DNA of 64,000 nt from Niveispirillum irakense DSM 11586 (lineage in GTDB: Bacteria; Pseudomonadota; Alphaproteobacteria; Azospirillales; Azospirillaceae): positions 980,517-1,044,516 of the forward strand of contig NZ_KE386933.1 of NCBI RefSeq assembly GCF_000429645.1, written 5' to 3'. The notes below the pieces were generated by a model. That model made no database searches, had not been told where the DNA came from, and was given only the letters and a program-made list of their open reading frames with translations. Within the stretch, counting starts at the first letter, position 1; each line of letters begins with the position of its first letter. Below, piece after piece: positions 29,614 to 39,099 of this stretch. Made by a program: the position numbers and the translations under genes.

Positions 29614-29717
29614 TCTGTCACCGATGGGTGACAATCGTTCGACCGCCAGCCCGACGGGTTGCCGCCGTTCAATTGCTTGTGCCACAAACGACGGCAGAGC
29701 AAAGGGAGTGACGGTTG

Positions 29718-30710
29718 ATGAAGAACTGGTCAAAGCGTGCGATCCGCTGTGGGTTGCTGGTCTGGACGCTGGCTGGCGGGGTTTTTCCCGCCTTGGCAGC
29801 GCCTGATTTCCAGCAATGGCTGGGGGATTTGCGGCAGGAAGCCCTGGCCGCAGGCATCCCGGAACCGCTGGTGACACAGACGCTGACCGATATCCAACCA
29901 ATTCCCCGTATTCTCGAACTGGATGCGCGCCAGCCCGAACGGACCATCACGTTCGACACCTATCTTTCCCGTGCAGTCAACAAGACCCGCATTGCCAAGG
30001 CCCGTGAACTGTACCGCACCCATGGTGCGCTGCTGGAAAAGGTGGGCCGGCACTATGGGGTGCAGCCGCGCTTCATCGTCGCTCTCTGGGGGATGGAAAC
30101 GGATTTCGGCCGCAATATGGGTGGTTTCAAGGTAATCGACGCATTGGCGACGCTTGCCTATGACGGGCGGCGATCGGCCTTTTTCCGCAGTGAGTTGCTG
30201 CACGCATTGCAGATTCTGAAGGAAGGACATATTGCGCCCGACCGTATGATCGGTTCCTGGGCCGGGGCTATGGGGCAATGCCAGTTCATGCCATCCAGTT
30301 TCAACCGCTATGCCCAGGATTTTGATGGCGACGGCCGCCGCGATATCTGGGGAACGCCGGCTGATGTGTTCGCTTCCGCGGCCAATTATCTTTCCACCGT
30401 TGGCTGGCATGTGGACCAGACCTGGGGGCGCGCCGTTCGCCCACCCAAGGGCAAGGCAGACCTGGTCGCCTGGGCTGGCCTGGACAAGGCCCAGCCGCTT
30501 TCTGTCTGGGCAAAGCGCGGATTCCATCAGATTGACGGCAAGCCTTTGCCGACCGCCGCGATGAATGCTGCCTTGATCATGCCGGATGGGGCAGGGGGTA
30601 AAGCCTATCTGGTCTATGACAATTACCGGACCATCATGGACTGGAACCGTTCGACCTACTTCGCAACGGCAGTCGGAATCCTTGCGGACCATATTGGCGC
30701 AGCCAAATGA
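29718..30710 (+). CDS. Lytic murein transglycosylase, MltB-like
   Basis: 330 residues from ATG at 29718, with GGGAG nine bases before it. A signal peptide (LLVWTLAGGVFPALA) sends it to the periplasm; there is no lipobox, so it is a soluble SltB/MltB-type enzyme. The SLT_2 catalytic domain has the general-acid Glu in LWGMETDFGRNMGG (about residue 123) and the family motifs SWAGAMGQCQFMPSSFNRYAQDFDGDG and WGTPADVFASAANYL. It cuts the MurNAc-GlcNAc bond in peptidoglycan, forming 1,6-anhydro ends. No C-terminal peptidoglycan-binding domain is present. It precedes rlpA by 43 bp; together with the next two genes it forms a wall-remodelling group. Confidence 0.92.
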   Translation: MKNWSKRAIRCGLLVWTLAGGVFPALAAPDFQQWLGDLRQEALAAGIPEPLVTQTLTDIQPIPRILELDARQPERTITFDTYLSRAVNKTRIAKARELYRTHGALLEKVGRHYGVQPRFIVALWGMETDFGRNMGGFKVIDALATLAYDGRRSAFFRSELLHALQILKEGHIAPDRMIGSWAGAMGQCQFMPSSFNRYAQDFDGDGRRDIWGTPADVFASAANYLSTVGWHVDQTWGRAVRPPKGKADLVAWAGLDKAQPLSVWAKRGFHQIDGKPLPTAAMNAALIMPDGAGGKAYLVYDNYRTIMDWNRSTYFATAVGILADHIGAAK

Positions 30711-30753
30711 CTTGATGTAGTGTGCGGCCACAATCCGTAGGGGACTGGTCGGC

Positions 30754-31734
30754 ATGACGCGGGCAAATCTTGTAAAAGTGGTATTTATCGGCGTCGGTCT
30801 GGCCGGCTTGTCGGCGTGCGCGTCCAAACCGCCACCGGCGACGCAGAAGCAGGCCCCTGCGGCCTCGGAGCCGGCCGCGATACCCGGCGGCACCTATAAG
30901 GTGGGCTCCCCCTACCAGATCAATGGCGTCTGGTACTATCCACAAGTCGATTACAATTATAACCAGACCGGCATTGCCAGTTGGTATGGCCCGGGATTCC
31001 ATACAAAGGTCACCGCCAACGGCGAGGCCTATAATGAGAATGAGCTGACGGCCGCGCATCAGACCCTGCCGATGCCCAGTCTGGTGCGCGTCACCAATCT
31101 GGAAAATGGTCGCTCCATCGTCGTTCGCATCAATGACCGGGGGCCTTTCGTCGCTGGCCGGATCATCGACATGTCCCGTCGCGGGGCCCAGTTGCTGGGC
31201 TTCGACCAGAAGGGCACGGCAAAGGTGCGGGTTGAAGTGCTGGCTGACGAGAGCCGCGCCATCGCCGCCGCCGCCATGAATGCCACGCAGGTGGCCGGCG
31301 CCACGGTGTCCGATGATGGGGCGCCCATCCCCAAGGCGGCGCCACGTCCCAGCGTTACGGTCGAAGGGGCACCGCCGCCGCCGAGCCGACCGCAGTCGTC
31401 GCCGCGTACGGTGACAGCGCCGACCACCCTGGCCGGCTCCACCACGGATGATGGCCGCTTCATGCCGGCCCCTGTGGTGGAACAGAAGCCCTTGCCGCCC
31501 GGACCGCAGCGCATTTATGTGCAGGCGGGTGCCTTTACGGTCTATGACAATGCGAACCGGCTGCGGGCGCGGCTGAATTCCATCTCGCCGACGGCCATTT
31601 CTCAGGCCATGGTGGGTGACACGCAGTTCTTCCGCGTCCGGGTCGGGCCATTCGACAATGTGGATCGGGCCGATCAGGTGCTGGCGCAGGTATTGGCCAC
31701 CGGTACCAACGGTGCCCGTATCATTGTGGATTGA
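30754..31734 (+). CDS. rlpA: RlpA family septal lipoprotein with SPOR domain
   Basis: 326 residues. The lipoprotein signal is clear: hydrophobic VVFIGVGLAGLSAC with lipobox LSAC, Cys being the acylated residue. The double-psi beta-barrel domain (about residues 70-160) contains GIASWYGPGFHTKVTANGE and the catalytic-site segment VRINDRGPFVAGRIIDMS, as in RlpA lytic transglycosylases that act on peptide-stripped glycan. A proline-rich linker follows (SVTVEGAPPPPSRPQSSPR), then a C-terminal SPOR domain (about 245-325; IYVQAGAFTVYDNANRLRARL, FFRVRVGPFDNVDRADQVL) that targets septal denuded glycan. RlpA next to D,D-carboxypeptidase and MltB-like genes is common in alphaproteobacteria. Confidence 0.95.
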   Translation: MTRANLVKVVFIGVGLAGLSACASKPPPATQKQAPAASEPAAIPGGTYKVGSPYQINGVWYYPQVDYNYNQTGIASWYGPGFHTKVTANGEAYNENELTAAHQTLPMPSLVRVTNLENGRSIVVRINDRGPFVAGRIIDMSRRGAQLLGFDQKGTAKVRVEVLADESRAIAAAAMNATQVAGATVSDDGAPIPKAAPRPSVTVEGAPPPPSRPQSSPRTVTAPTTLAGSTTDDGRFMPAPVVEQKPLPPGPQRIYVQAGAFTVYDNANRLRARLNSISPTAISQAMVGDTQFFRVRVGPFDNVDRADQVLAQVLATGTNGARIIVD

Positions 31735-31871
31735 GCGCGAACGGATTAATCCCCGATGCCCGGCGGCAGGGGTGGCATTTGCCGCCGCTGCCGGCCATTA
31801 TGCGGGGGCGCATGGCCGGTGGTGGATTGCCCCGGCATTGGTTACGCAGTCTTGAAGGGTTATTGCACGAC

Positions 31872-33071
31872 ATGGAATTCCGGATTGCACGTCGGATGAA
31901 GGGCGCTTTCCGCGGGCTGGCGGTTGCCCTCCTTTTCTCCGCCTCCGCCCTGCCGGTCGCCGCCGCCAACCTCGACACGATCGCCGCACAGGCGATCCTG
32001 ATCGATATGGAGACGGGGACGGTGCTGTTCGAGAAAAATGCCGATCAGCGGATGCCGACTTCTTCCATGTCCAAGGTCGCGACCGCCTATATGGTGTTCG
32101 AACGGCTGAAGGAAGGCCGTCTGTCGTTGGACGACACCTTGCCGGTTTCCGAACAGGCCTGGAAGGTCCAGGGCTCCAAGATGTTTGTGGAGTTGGGCAA
32201 CAACATCAAGGTCGAAGACCTTATCCGCGGCGTCATCATCCAGTCTGGCAATGATGCCTGCGTCGTGCTGGCCGAAGGATTGTCCGGCACGGAAGCCGCC
32301 TTCGCGACCGCCATGAATAAGCGGATGAAGGAACTTGGCTTGAATGCGACCAACCTGATGAATGCATCCGGCTGGCCCGACCCCGACCATTATTCGACCG
32401 CCCGTGATCTTTCCACTCTTGCGGTTCGCCTGATCCACGATTTCCCCGAATATTTTCATTATTATTCGGAGCAGGAATTCACCTATCACGGCATTAAGCA
32501 GGGCAATCGCAATCCCCTGCTTTACCGGAACATGGGTGTGGATGGCATGAAGACCGGCCATACCGAGGCGGCGGGCTATGGTCTCATCGCCACCGGCAAG
32601 CGCAATGATCGGCGTCTGGTGATGGTGGTGAATGGCCTGCCCAATATGCAGGCCCGTGCCGATGAAAGCGCCCGCATCCTGGAATGGGGCTGGCGGGAAT
32701 TCGACAATTACGCCCTGTTCAAGGCCGGTGAGATTGTCGACAGCCTGCCCGTCTGGCTGGGAGAGGCGGAAACGGTGCCGCTGACTGTTGAGCAGCAGGT
32801 CAAGATCACTTTCACCCATGAGCAGCGCCGCCAGATGAAGGTGACCCTGGTGGCTGACAGCCCGGTGGAAGCACCGGTTGCCAAGGGGGCCAAGCTGGCA
32901 ACCCTGCGCATCACGGCACCGGATTTCCAGACCCTGGAAATCCCCCTCGTGGCCAGTGCGGAAGTGCAGCGCAAGGGCCTGTTTGGACGTGTTGCGGCGG
33001 CGGCGTCGCATATGCTTTTCGGCGCGCCGGATACCGCGAAACCGGCAGCCGAACCTGCAAAGGCACAGTAA
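31872..33071 (+). CDS. D-alanyl-D-alanine carboxypeptidase (DacA/DacC-type, PBP5 family)
   Basis: 399 residues from ATG at 31872; the open frame extends to 31731 but the signal peptide (GLAVALLFSASALPVAAA) lies just after 31872. It trims the terminal D-Ala from peptidoglycan pentapeptides in the periplasm. Penicillin-binding motifs are intact: SxxK in MPTSSMSKVATAYMVF (nucleophile Ser), SGN in VIIQSGNDACVVLAEGLSG, and KTG in VDGMKTGHTEAAGYGL. After the catalytic domain comes the PBP5 beta-sandwich (about residues 290-380) and a C-terminal stretch (GLFGRVAAAASHMLFG) likely forming the amphipathic membrane anchor. The stop TAA directly abuts the tmk ATG, so they share one message. Confidence 0.94.
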   Translation: MEFRIARRMKGAFRGLAVALLFSASALPVAAANLDTIAAQAILIDMETGTVLFEKNADQRMPTSSMSKVATAYMVFERLKEGRLSLDDTLPVSEQAWKVQGSKMFVELGNNIKVEDLIRGVIIQSGNDACVVLAEGLSGTEAAFATAMNKRMKELGLNATNLMNASGWPDPDHYSTARDLSTLAVRLIHDFPEYFHYYSEQEFTYHGIKQGNRNPLLYRNMGVDGMKTGHTEAAGYGLIATGKRNDRRLVMVVNGLPNMQARADESARILEWGWREFDNYALFKAGEIVDSLPVWLGEAETVPLTVEQQVKITFTHEQRRQMKVTLVADSPVEAPVAKGAKLATLRITAPDFQTLEIPLVASAEVQRKGLFGRVAAAASHMLFGAPDTAKPAAEPAKAQ

Positions 33072-33710
33072 ATGACCGCTCAAGGCCGCTTCATCACTCT
33101 GGAAGGCGGCGAGGGGGCAGGGAAATCCACCCAGATCCGCCTGCTGGCCGAGGCTTTACGCGCCGAAGGCCGGCAGGTGGTGACCACGCGGGAGCCGGGC
33201 GGATCGGCAGGGGCGGAGGAAATCCGCTCCCTGCTGGTCAATGGTTCGGTTGGTCGCTGGCTGCCGGTCAGCGAGGCGATGCTGCTTTCCGCCGCCCGGC
33301 ACGACCATGTGCAGCGGACCATCCTGCCGGCGCTGGGCGCGGGGCAATGGGTGCTGTGCGACCGGTTTGCGGACAGCACGATTGCTTATCAGGGCTATGG
33401 TCATGGGCTGGCGCTTGATCTGCTGTTCCGGCTGCGCGACATCGCGGTGGGTGATACCCGTCCTGATCTCACCCTGATCCTGGATGTCGATCCTGCCATC
33501 GGCCTTGCCCGCGCTGCCGCCCGTAACGGGGGCGAAGATCGGTATGAGCAGATGAAGCTCGATTTCCATCGCCGGCTGCGGGATGGCTATCTCGCCATTG
33601 CCGCCGCCGAACCGGATCGGTGCGCCATCATCAATGCCGGTAACGGGATCGATGTGATACAGGCCGATATCCGCCAAGCGGTACGGGACCGGCTGGGAGC
33701 GTTGCGGTGA
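33072..33710 (+). CDS. tmk: Thymidylate kinase
   Basis: 212 residues. It phosphorylates dTMP to dTDP for DNA synthesis. The P-loop is FITLEGGEGAGKSTQIRLL, the DR(Y/F) substrate motif is VLCDRFADSTIAYQGYGHG, and LILDVDPAIGLARAAARNGG leads into the LID region with conserved arginines (E. coli-type LID rather than the P-loop Arg form). The ATG at 33072 immediately follows the carboxypeptidase stop, and its own stop overlaps the holB GTG by four bases (GTGA). tmk-holB linkage is widespread in bacteria. Confidence 0.97.
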   Translation: MTAQGRFITLEGGEGAGKSTQIRLLAEALRAEGRQVVTTREPGGSAGAEEIRSLLVNGSVGRWLPVSEAMLLSAARHDHVQRTILPALGAGQWVLCDRFADSTIAYQGYGHGLALDLLFRLRDIAVGDTRPDLTLILDVDPAIGLARAAARNGGEDRYEQMKLDFHRRLRDGYLAIAAAEPDRCAIINAGNGIDVIQADIRQAVRDRLGALR

Positions 33711-34825
33711 GCGCGGAGCCTTTCGATGCGGAGGCTTTCCATCCCCGCCGCAACAGCCATCTGGAAGGCCATGCAGAGGCACAGGCCCTGCTGCTGGAAA
33801 GCTGGAATTCCGGTCGCATGCATCATGCCTGGCTGATTGGCGGGCCGCCCGGTATCGGCAAAGCGACGCTCGCTTACCGCATGGCACGTTTCGTTCTGAT
33901 CAAAGGATTGCCGGAAGAAGCGGAGATGGGCCTTTTCGGCCCGCCGCCCGATCCGACCAGCTTGAATGTGGATCCTGAACATCCCGTCTGCCGCCGTATC
34001 GCTGCGGGTGGGCACGCTGATTTGTTGACCATCCAGCGCACCTGGGATGAGAAGCGGAAGCGCTACAAGCGCGACCTGCCGGTGGATGAGGTGCGCAAGA
34101 TTGCCCCTTTCCTGCGCCTCACCTCAGCAGAAGGCGGGTGGCGGGTGGTCATTGTCGATGGTGCCGATCAGTTGAATACCAGTGGCCAGAATGCCATTCT
34201 GAAAATACTTGAAGAACCACCATCCAAGACATTGATATTGCTGGTTGCCGATAATATCGGCGCCATGTTGCCCACCATCCGCTCGCGCACCCGCAAGCTG
34301 ATGCTCGACCCATTGTCGGAAGCCCAGGTCAAGGCATTGCTGTTCCGCTATCAGCCTGATCTGCCAGAAGGGGACCGAACGGCCCTGGCCCGGCTTGGTG
34401 AAGGATCGGTCGGTAAAGCATTGGAATTGCACCAAGCCGGTGGCATGGACCTCTACAAGGCCATGCTGGGCGTGTTCGAGACTTTGCCCAGGTTGGATAT
34501 ACTGGGTGCTTATGCCTTCATTGATGCCGTCCTGCGCGGGAATGACGAGGCAAGCTGGACCGCCATTTCCGAATTGATCGGCTGGTGGCTGGGTCGTGTA
34601 GCCCGCGCGGCGGCGCGCGGGGCCATCCCGCCGGAGGTGGTGCCGGGCGAAGCCGCCCTTGTCCACCGTCTGATGCAGGGGAGCCTTCGGAGCGGGCGCC
34701 TTGATCGCTGGGTTGAGGTGTGGGAGAACACCAACCACCTGTTCGCCAAGGCGGATTCCGTCAATCTCGACCGGCGTCAGACCCTGATGGGGGTGCTGAT
34801 GCAGATTGAGGCGGCAACTGCCTGA
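33707..34825 (+). CDS. holB: DNA polymerase III subunit delta prime
   Basis: 372 residues, GTG start overlapping the tmk stop. Delta prime is the stator of the clamp-loader complex that places the beta sliding clamp on DNA. The AAA+ fold has GGPPGIGKATLAYRMARF in the Walker A position, then VVIVDGADQLNTSGQNAILKILEEPPSKTLILLVADNIGAMLPTI (region of Walker B and sensor 1) and RSRTRKLMLDPLSE, where the usual SRC motif reads SRT. The C-terminal collar domain is helical. Alphaproteobacterial HolB proteins often lack the zinc cysteines of E. coli delta prime; here only one Cys (PVCRR) lies in that region. metG follows after 43 bp. Confidence 0.93.
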   Translation: MSAEPFDAEAFHPRRNSHLEGHAEAQALLLESWNSGRMHHAWLIGGPPGIGKATLAYRMARFVLIKGLPEEAEMGLFGPPPDPTSLNVDPEHPVCRRIAAGGHADLLTIQRTWDEKRKRYKRDLPVDEVRKIAPFLRLTSAEGGWRVVIVDGADQLNTSGQNAILKILEEPPSKTLILLVADNIGAMLPTIRSRTRKLMLDPLSEAQVKALLFRYQPDLPEGDRTALARLGEGSVGKALELHQAGGMDLYKAMLGVFETLPRLDILGAYAFIDAVLRGNDEASWTAISELIGWWLGRVARAAARGAIPPEVVPGEAALVHRLMQGSLRSGRLDRWVEVWENTNHLFAKADSVNLDRRQTLMGVLMQIEAATA

Positions 34826-34868
34826 TAAGAGCCGAAAAAACCTCCTCCCGTCGCAGCGGAGAATGATC

Positions 34869-36428
34869 ATGTCCGGGCGTGCGCCCTACTATATTACGAC
34901 GCCGATCTATTACGTGAACGATGCCCCCCATGTCGGGCACGCCTACACGACGATCGCCTGCGACGTGCTGGCCCGTTTCAAGCGGCTGGACGGTTATGAC
35001 GTCAAGTTCCTGACCGGAACGGACGAACATGGCCAGAAGGTGCAGAAATCAGCGGAGAATTTTGGCACCACGCCCCAGGCGTTGGCTGACAAAAATTCAC
35101 AAAATTTCCGTGACTTGGCGGAACTTCTTAATATCTCAAATACGGATTTTATCCGCACGACCGAGCCGCGCCATATCCGCTCTGTCCAGGCCATCTGGCA
35201 AAAGCTGCTGGAAAGCGGCGATGTGTTCCTCGGCAGCTATAGCGGTTGGTATTCCGTCCGTGACGAAGCCTATTACGGCGAGGATGAGCTGACCCAGCGC
35301 GACGGTCAGCGCTTTGCTCCCACCGGCGCCCCGGTGGAATGGGTGGAAGAACCGAGCTATTTCTTCAAGCTGTCCGCCTATGGTGACCGCCTGCTGCAGC
35401 TTTATGAGCAGCAGCCCGATTTCATCATGCCGGCCGGCAAGCGGTCGGAAGTCATCAGCTTTGTGAAGACGGGCCTGCGTGACCTGTCGATCAGCCGCAC
35501 CACCTTTGACTGGGGGGTGAAGGTACCGGGCGATGACAAGCATGTGATGTATGTCTGGCTGGACGCGCTGGTGAACTACATCACCGCCATCGGCTATCCG
35601 GTGACGGGTGAGGGCAGCGATTTCGCCAAATACTGGCCGGCCGACCTGCATATGGTGGGCAAGGATATTCTGCGCTTCCACACGGTCTATTGGCCGGCGT
35701 TCCTGATGGCAGCTGGTCTGCCGCTGCCCAAGCGCGTCTTCGCCCATGGCTGGTGGACCGTGGAAGGCGAGAAGATGTCCAAATCGCTGGGCAATGTGGT
35801 GAAGCCGCAGGAACTGCTGGACACCTATGGTCTGGACCAGACCCGCTATTTCCTGATGCGGGAAATCCCGTTCGGCAATGATGGCGACTTTTCCAAGCGT
35901 GCCATGGTGCAGCGGATCAATGGTGAACTGGCCAATGATTACGGCAATCTATGCCAGCGCGTCCTGTCCATGATCCAGAAATATCATGATGGCAAGGTGC
36001 CCCAGCCCGACGCGCTGACCGATGCTGACAATACCCTGCTGGGTGCGGCGTCCGGCATGCTGGATGCAGTGCGTGCGGAGTTGGACAATCAGGCCTTCAC
36101 CAAGGCGCTGGATGCGATCTGGCGGGTGGTTGGCGACGCCAACCGTTATGTCGATGAGATGGCACCCTGGACCCTGCGCAAGACCGATCAGGTCCGCCTG
36201 GGCACGGTGCTGTATAATCTGGCCGATGTGATCCGTCAGATTGCGATCATGACCCAGCCCTTCATGCCGGATAGCAGTGCCCGCATCCTGGACCAGTTGG
36301 TGATCCCTGCGGACCAACGTGGCTTTGGCGATCTGTCAACGGCCAAGCTGGTGCCCGGCACGTCGTTGCCGGCACCGCAGCCGGCTTTCCCGCGCTATGT
36401 CGCGCCGGAGGGTGAGGAGGCCAAGTGA
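34869..36428 (+). CDS. metG: Methionyl-tRNA synthetase
   Basis: 519 residues from ATG at 34869, eight bases after GGAG; an ATG six bases upstream is in frame but too close to that site. The enzyme charges tRNA-Met. Class I signatures are present: the HIGH box as HVGH in YYVNDAPHVGHAYT, and KMSKS in VEGEKMSKSLGNVVKP. The anticodon-binding helical domain follows (about residues 380-510; GNLCQRVLSMIQKYH). It lacks the C-terminal EMAP/dimerisation domain, as is usual for the short MetG2-type enzymes of this class, and also lacks the four-Cys zinc knuckle pattern. The stop overlaps the tatD ATG by one base (TGATG). Confidence 0.97.
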   Translation: MSGRAPYYITTPIYYVNDAPHVGHAYTTIACDVLARFKRLDGYDVKFLTGTDEHGQKVQKSAENFGTTPQALADKNSQNFRDLAELLNISNTDFIRTTEPRHIRSVQAIWQKLLESGDVFLGSYSGWYSVRDEAYYGEDELTQRDGQRFAPTGAPVEWVEEPSYFFKLSAYGDRLLQLYEQQPDFIMPAGKRSEVISFVKTGLRDLSISRTTFDWGVKVPGDDKHVMYVWLDALVNYITAIGYPVTGEGSDFAKYWPADLHMVGKDILRFHTVYWPAFLMAAGLPLPKRVFAHGWWTVEGEKMSKSLGNVVKPQELLDTYGLDQTRYFLMREIPFGNDGDFSKRAMVQRINGELANDYGNLCQRVLSMIQKYHDGKVPQPDALTDADNTLLGAASGMLDAVRAELDNQAFTKALDAIWRVVGDANRYVDEMAPWTLRKTDQVRLGTVLYNLADVIRQIAIMTQPFMPDSSARILDQLVIPADQRGFGDLSTAKLVPGTSLPAPQPAFPRYVAPEGEEAK

Positions 36429-37228
36429 TGCTGGTGGACAGTCATTGCCATCTGGATTTTCCGGATTTCGCCCCGGAGCGTGACGCTGTGGTTCAGCGCG
36501 CGCGCGACGCTGGTGTGGGGTTGATGCTGTCCATCTGCACCCATATCAGCAAATTCAACCAAGTTCTTGATATTGCTCAATCCTATCCGGATGTCTTCTG
36601 TACGCTTGGTGTGCATCCGCATCAGGCGGCAGAGGAATTTCCCCATTGCGATGTGGAGAAATTGGTTGAACTTTCCCGTCTAAACCCAAAGGTGGTTGGC
36701 ATTGGTGAGACGGGCCTGGATTATTTTTACGATAAAAGCCCGCGCGACATTCAGCAGGAAAGTTTCCGCCGCCATATCCGCGTGTGCCTGGAAACTGACC
36801 TCCCGGTGATCGTCCATACCCGCGATGCAGATGAGGACACGATCCGTATCCTGCGGGAAGAGGGACAAGGCCGGTTGCGCGGGCTGTTACATTGCTTTAG
36901 CTCCGGCCGGCAACTGGCTGAAGAAGCGTTGGAATTAGGCTTTTACATTTCCCTGTCCGGCATTGTGACCTTTAAGAAATCGGAGGATTTGCGGGCCATT
37001 GCGGCCGATGTGCCGCTGGATCGCATCCTGGTGGAAACCGATGCGCCCTATCTGGCGCCGGTGCCGATGCGCGGCAAGCGCAACGAGCCGGCCTTTGTTG
37101 CCCATACCGCCCGCCATATGGCGGAGGTGAAAGGCGTGTCCGAAGCCGAGCTGGCCCAGGCCACGACGGAGAATTTCCGTCGTCTTTTCACCAGGGTGCC
37201 GGCAGCAGCGCTGGCCGTGGCAGCCTGA
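36428..37228 (+). CDS. TatD family metal-dependent hydrolase (DNase)
   Basis: 266 residues from ATG at 36428, overlapping the metG stop by one base. TIM-barrel metallohydrolase of the TatD/YcfH type: MLVDSHCHLDFPDF provides the HxH metal ligands, IGETGLDYFYD the Glu, PVIVHTRDADEDT and LLHCFSSG the further His ligands, and LVETDAPYLAPVPMRGKRNEPAFV the Asp and the conserved tail. Family members are metal-dependent 3'-5' exonucleases or quality-control DNases/hydrolases. The metG-tatD-MBL order is common in alphaproteobacteria and here is followed after 22 bp by the MBL gene. Confidence 0.94.
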   Translation: MLVDSHCHLDFPDFAPERDAVVQRARDAGVGLMLSICTHISKFNQVLDIAQSYPDVFCTLGVHPHQAAEEFPHCDVEKLVELSRLNPKVVGIGETGLDYFYDKSPRDIQQESFRRHIRVCLETDLPVIVHTRDADEDTIRILREEGQGRLRGLLHCFSSGRQLAEEALELGFYISLSGIVTFKKSEDLRAIAADVPLDRILVETDAPYLAPVPMRGKRNEPAFVAHTARHMAEVKGVSEAELAQATTENFRRLFTRVPAAALAVAA

Positions 37229-37250
37229 CAGGCGGGAAGCGGGGCAGGGC

Positions 37251-38027
37251 ATGCGGGTCACCATTCTCGGCTGTGGCGGTTCCTCCGGTGTGCCGTTGAT
37301 CGGCAATGTCTGGGGTAATGCCGATCCGGCCAATCCTCGCAATCGCCGGCGCCGGCCGTCCATCCTGGTGGAAAATGCCTCCACCACCGTGCTGGTCGAT
37401 ACCGGTCCCGATATGCGGGAGCAGTTGGTGGATGCGGGCGTCCAGCGGCTGGACGGGGTGCTTTATACCCATGCCCATGCCGATCACGTTCACGGCATCG
37501 ACGATCTGCGGGCCGTGAACTGGCTGACGGGTAAGCCGGTGGATGTCTATGGCGATGCAGAGACGCTGGATATCCTGGGCCGGCGTTTCGACTATTGTTT
37601 CAAGCCGCTGCCACCGGGCGGCAATGTCTATGCCCGGCCCGTTCTGGTGCCCCATGTGGTAGAAGGGCCATTCCGTGTCGGCACGATGGATATTGTCCCG
37701 TTCGTGCAGGATCACGGCCATTCCAGCAGCCTGGGCTTCCGCTTTGGCCGCATCGGTTATTCCACCGATGTGGTGCGGTTGAGCGATGAAGCCTTTGCCG
37801 TGCTGGAAGGGGTGGAAACCTGGATCGTTGATTGTGTACGGCTGGAACCGCCGCACCCGGTCCATGCCCATTGGGAGATCACGCGCGGCTGGATCGAACG
37901 GTTGAAGCCTAAGCGCGCCATCCTGACCCACATGAACCATCTGATGGATTATGACAGCCTGTGCCGCATGCTGCCGCCTGGGGTGGAACCGGCCTATGAT
38001 GGTATGGTGATCGAAGCGATCGGATAG
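37251..38027 (+). CDS. MBL-fold metallohydrolase, PhnP-like
   Basis: 258 residues. The metallo-beta-lactamase metal motif is HAHADHVHGIDDLR (HxHxDH), with further ligands in VQDHGHSSSLGF and the C-terminal RAILTHMNHLMDYD. The N-terminus MRVTILGCGGSSGVPLIGNVWGNADP and the sequence following are typical of the PhnP-like phosphodiesterase group that acts on small cyclic or linear phosphodiesters. Outside a phn cluster the substrate is unknown. Position after tatD is conserved in many alphaproteobacteria, suggesting a housekeeping role. Confidence 0.88.
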   Translation: MRVTILGCGGSSGVPLIGNVWGNADPANPRNRRRRPSILVENASTTVLVDTGPDMREQLVDAGVQRLDGVLYTHAHADHVHGIDDLRAVNWLTGKPVDVYGDAETLDILGRRFDYCFKPLPPGGNVYARPVLVPHVVEGPFRVGTMDIVPFVQDHGHSSSLGFRFGRIGYSTDVVRLSDEAFAVLEGVETWIVDCVRLEPPHPVHAHWEITRGWIERLKPKRAILTHMNHLMDYDSLCRMLPPGVEPAYDGMVIEAIG

Positions 38028-38047
38028 TTTCAAAGGGATATGGGAAG

Positions 38048-39079
38048 ATGCTCAACGTCGCTCTCATCGGGTTCGGCTATGCTGGACAGACCTTCCATGC
38101 CCCTTTGATTGCTGCGACACCGGGGCTGCATCTGGCCGCCATTGTGTCCAGCAATGCAGACAAGGTGAAGTCGCAATGGCCCGAGACGCGCGTTCTGCCA
38201 GACGTGCAAGCCGCCTTCGATGCGGCTGATATCGACCTTGTTGTCATCGCGACCCCCAATGACACCCATGCCGATCTGGCTCGCCGCGCCCTGGCCGCCG
38301 GCAAGCATGTGGTAGTGGACAAGCCCTTTACCGTTGATCTGGCTGATGCCGAAGATCTGGCGGCCTTGTCCGTGAGAGGCGACCGCATCCTTTCTATTTT
38401 CCATAATCGACGTTGGGATGGTGATTTCCTGACCCTGCGGCGGTTGATCGCGGCGGGGGAGTTGGGACGTATCACCCAGTTTGAAAGCCATTTCGACCGG
38501 TTCCGCCCTGTGCTGCGGAACCGGTGGCGGGAAAAGCCGGGGCCGGGTGCGGGGCTCTGGTATGATCTGGGGCCACATGTGCTGGATCAAGCCCTGTGTC
38601 TGTTCGGCCAGCCGGCATCCCTTTACACCGATATCGGCACCCAGCGGCGGGGCGATGGTGCGCCGGATTATTTCCACGCCCTGCTGCGCTATCCTGATGG
38701 GCGGCGGGTTATCCTGCACGCCTCCATGCTGATTGCCGCCAGCGGTCTGCGCTTTGCCGTTCATGGTGATAAAGCCAGCTTCATCAGTCATGGCCTGGAT
38801 AGCCAGGAGGATGCGTTGAAGGCCGGGCAGATACCGGGCGGTTCCGGATGGGGCCAGCCGGCCATGGTACCCATGCTGACCCGGTGGGAAGGCGATCAGC
38901 CTAAGACGGAACCTGTTGCGCCTGTGCCGGGCGACTATCTGGCTTATTTTGCCCAGGTCCGTGACGCCATACGGGGCATGGCCCCCAATCCCGTCACCGC
39001 CGATGAAGCCGTCCAGGTCATGCGGTTGATCGAGATTGGGTGCCGGAGTGCTGATGAGAAAAAGGAAATCATCCTTTAA
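38048..39079 (+). CDS. Gfo/Idh/MocA family oxidoreductase
   Basis: 343 residues. N-terminal Rossmann fold with MLNVALIGFGYAGQTFHAPLI (GxGxxG-like NAD(P) loop) and DLVVIATPNDTHADLARRALAAGKHVVVDKPFTVDLADAEDL, where the EKP motif is DKP and Lys is the catalytic/cofactor residue. C-terminal alpha/beta domain includes FESHFDRFRPVLRNRWREK and GLWYDLGPHVLDQALCLFG, with the histidine of the substrate site, closely resembling YdgJ/YhhX-type oxidoreductases. Substrates are usually sugars or inositols. It begins 20 bp after the MBL gene and converges on the Rid gene. Confidence 0.92.
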   Translation: MLNVALIGFGYAGQTFHAPLIAATPGLHLAAIVSSNADKVKSQWPETRVLPDVQAAFDAADIDLVVIATPNDTHADLARRALAAGKHVVVDKPFTVDLADAEDLAALSVRGDRILSIFHNRRWDGDFLTLRRLIAAGELGRITQFESHFDRFRPVLRNRWREKPGPGAGLWYDLGPHVLDQALCLFGQPASLYTDIGTQRRGDGAPDYFHALLRYPDGRRVILHASMLIAASGLRFAVHGDKASFISHGLDSQEDALKAGQIPGGSGWGQPAMVPMLTRWEGDQPKTEPVAPVPGDYLAYFAQVRDAIRGMAPNPVTADEAVQVMRLIEIGCRSADEKKEIIL

Positions 39080-39099
39080 TCCGGCGCGCCGCCGCGTGC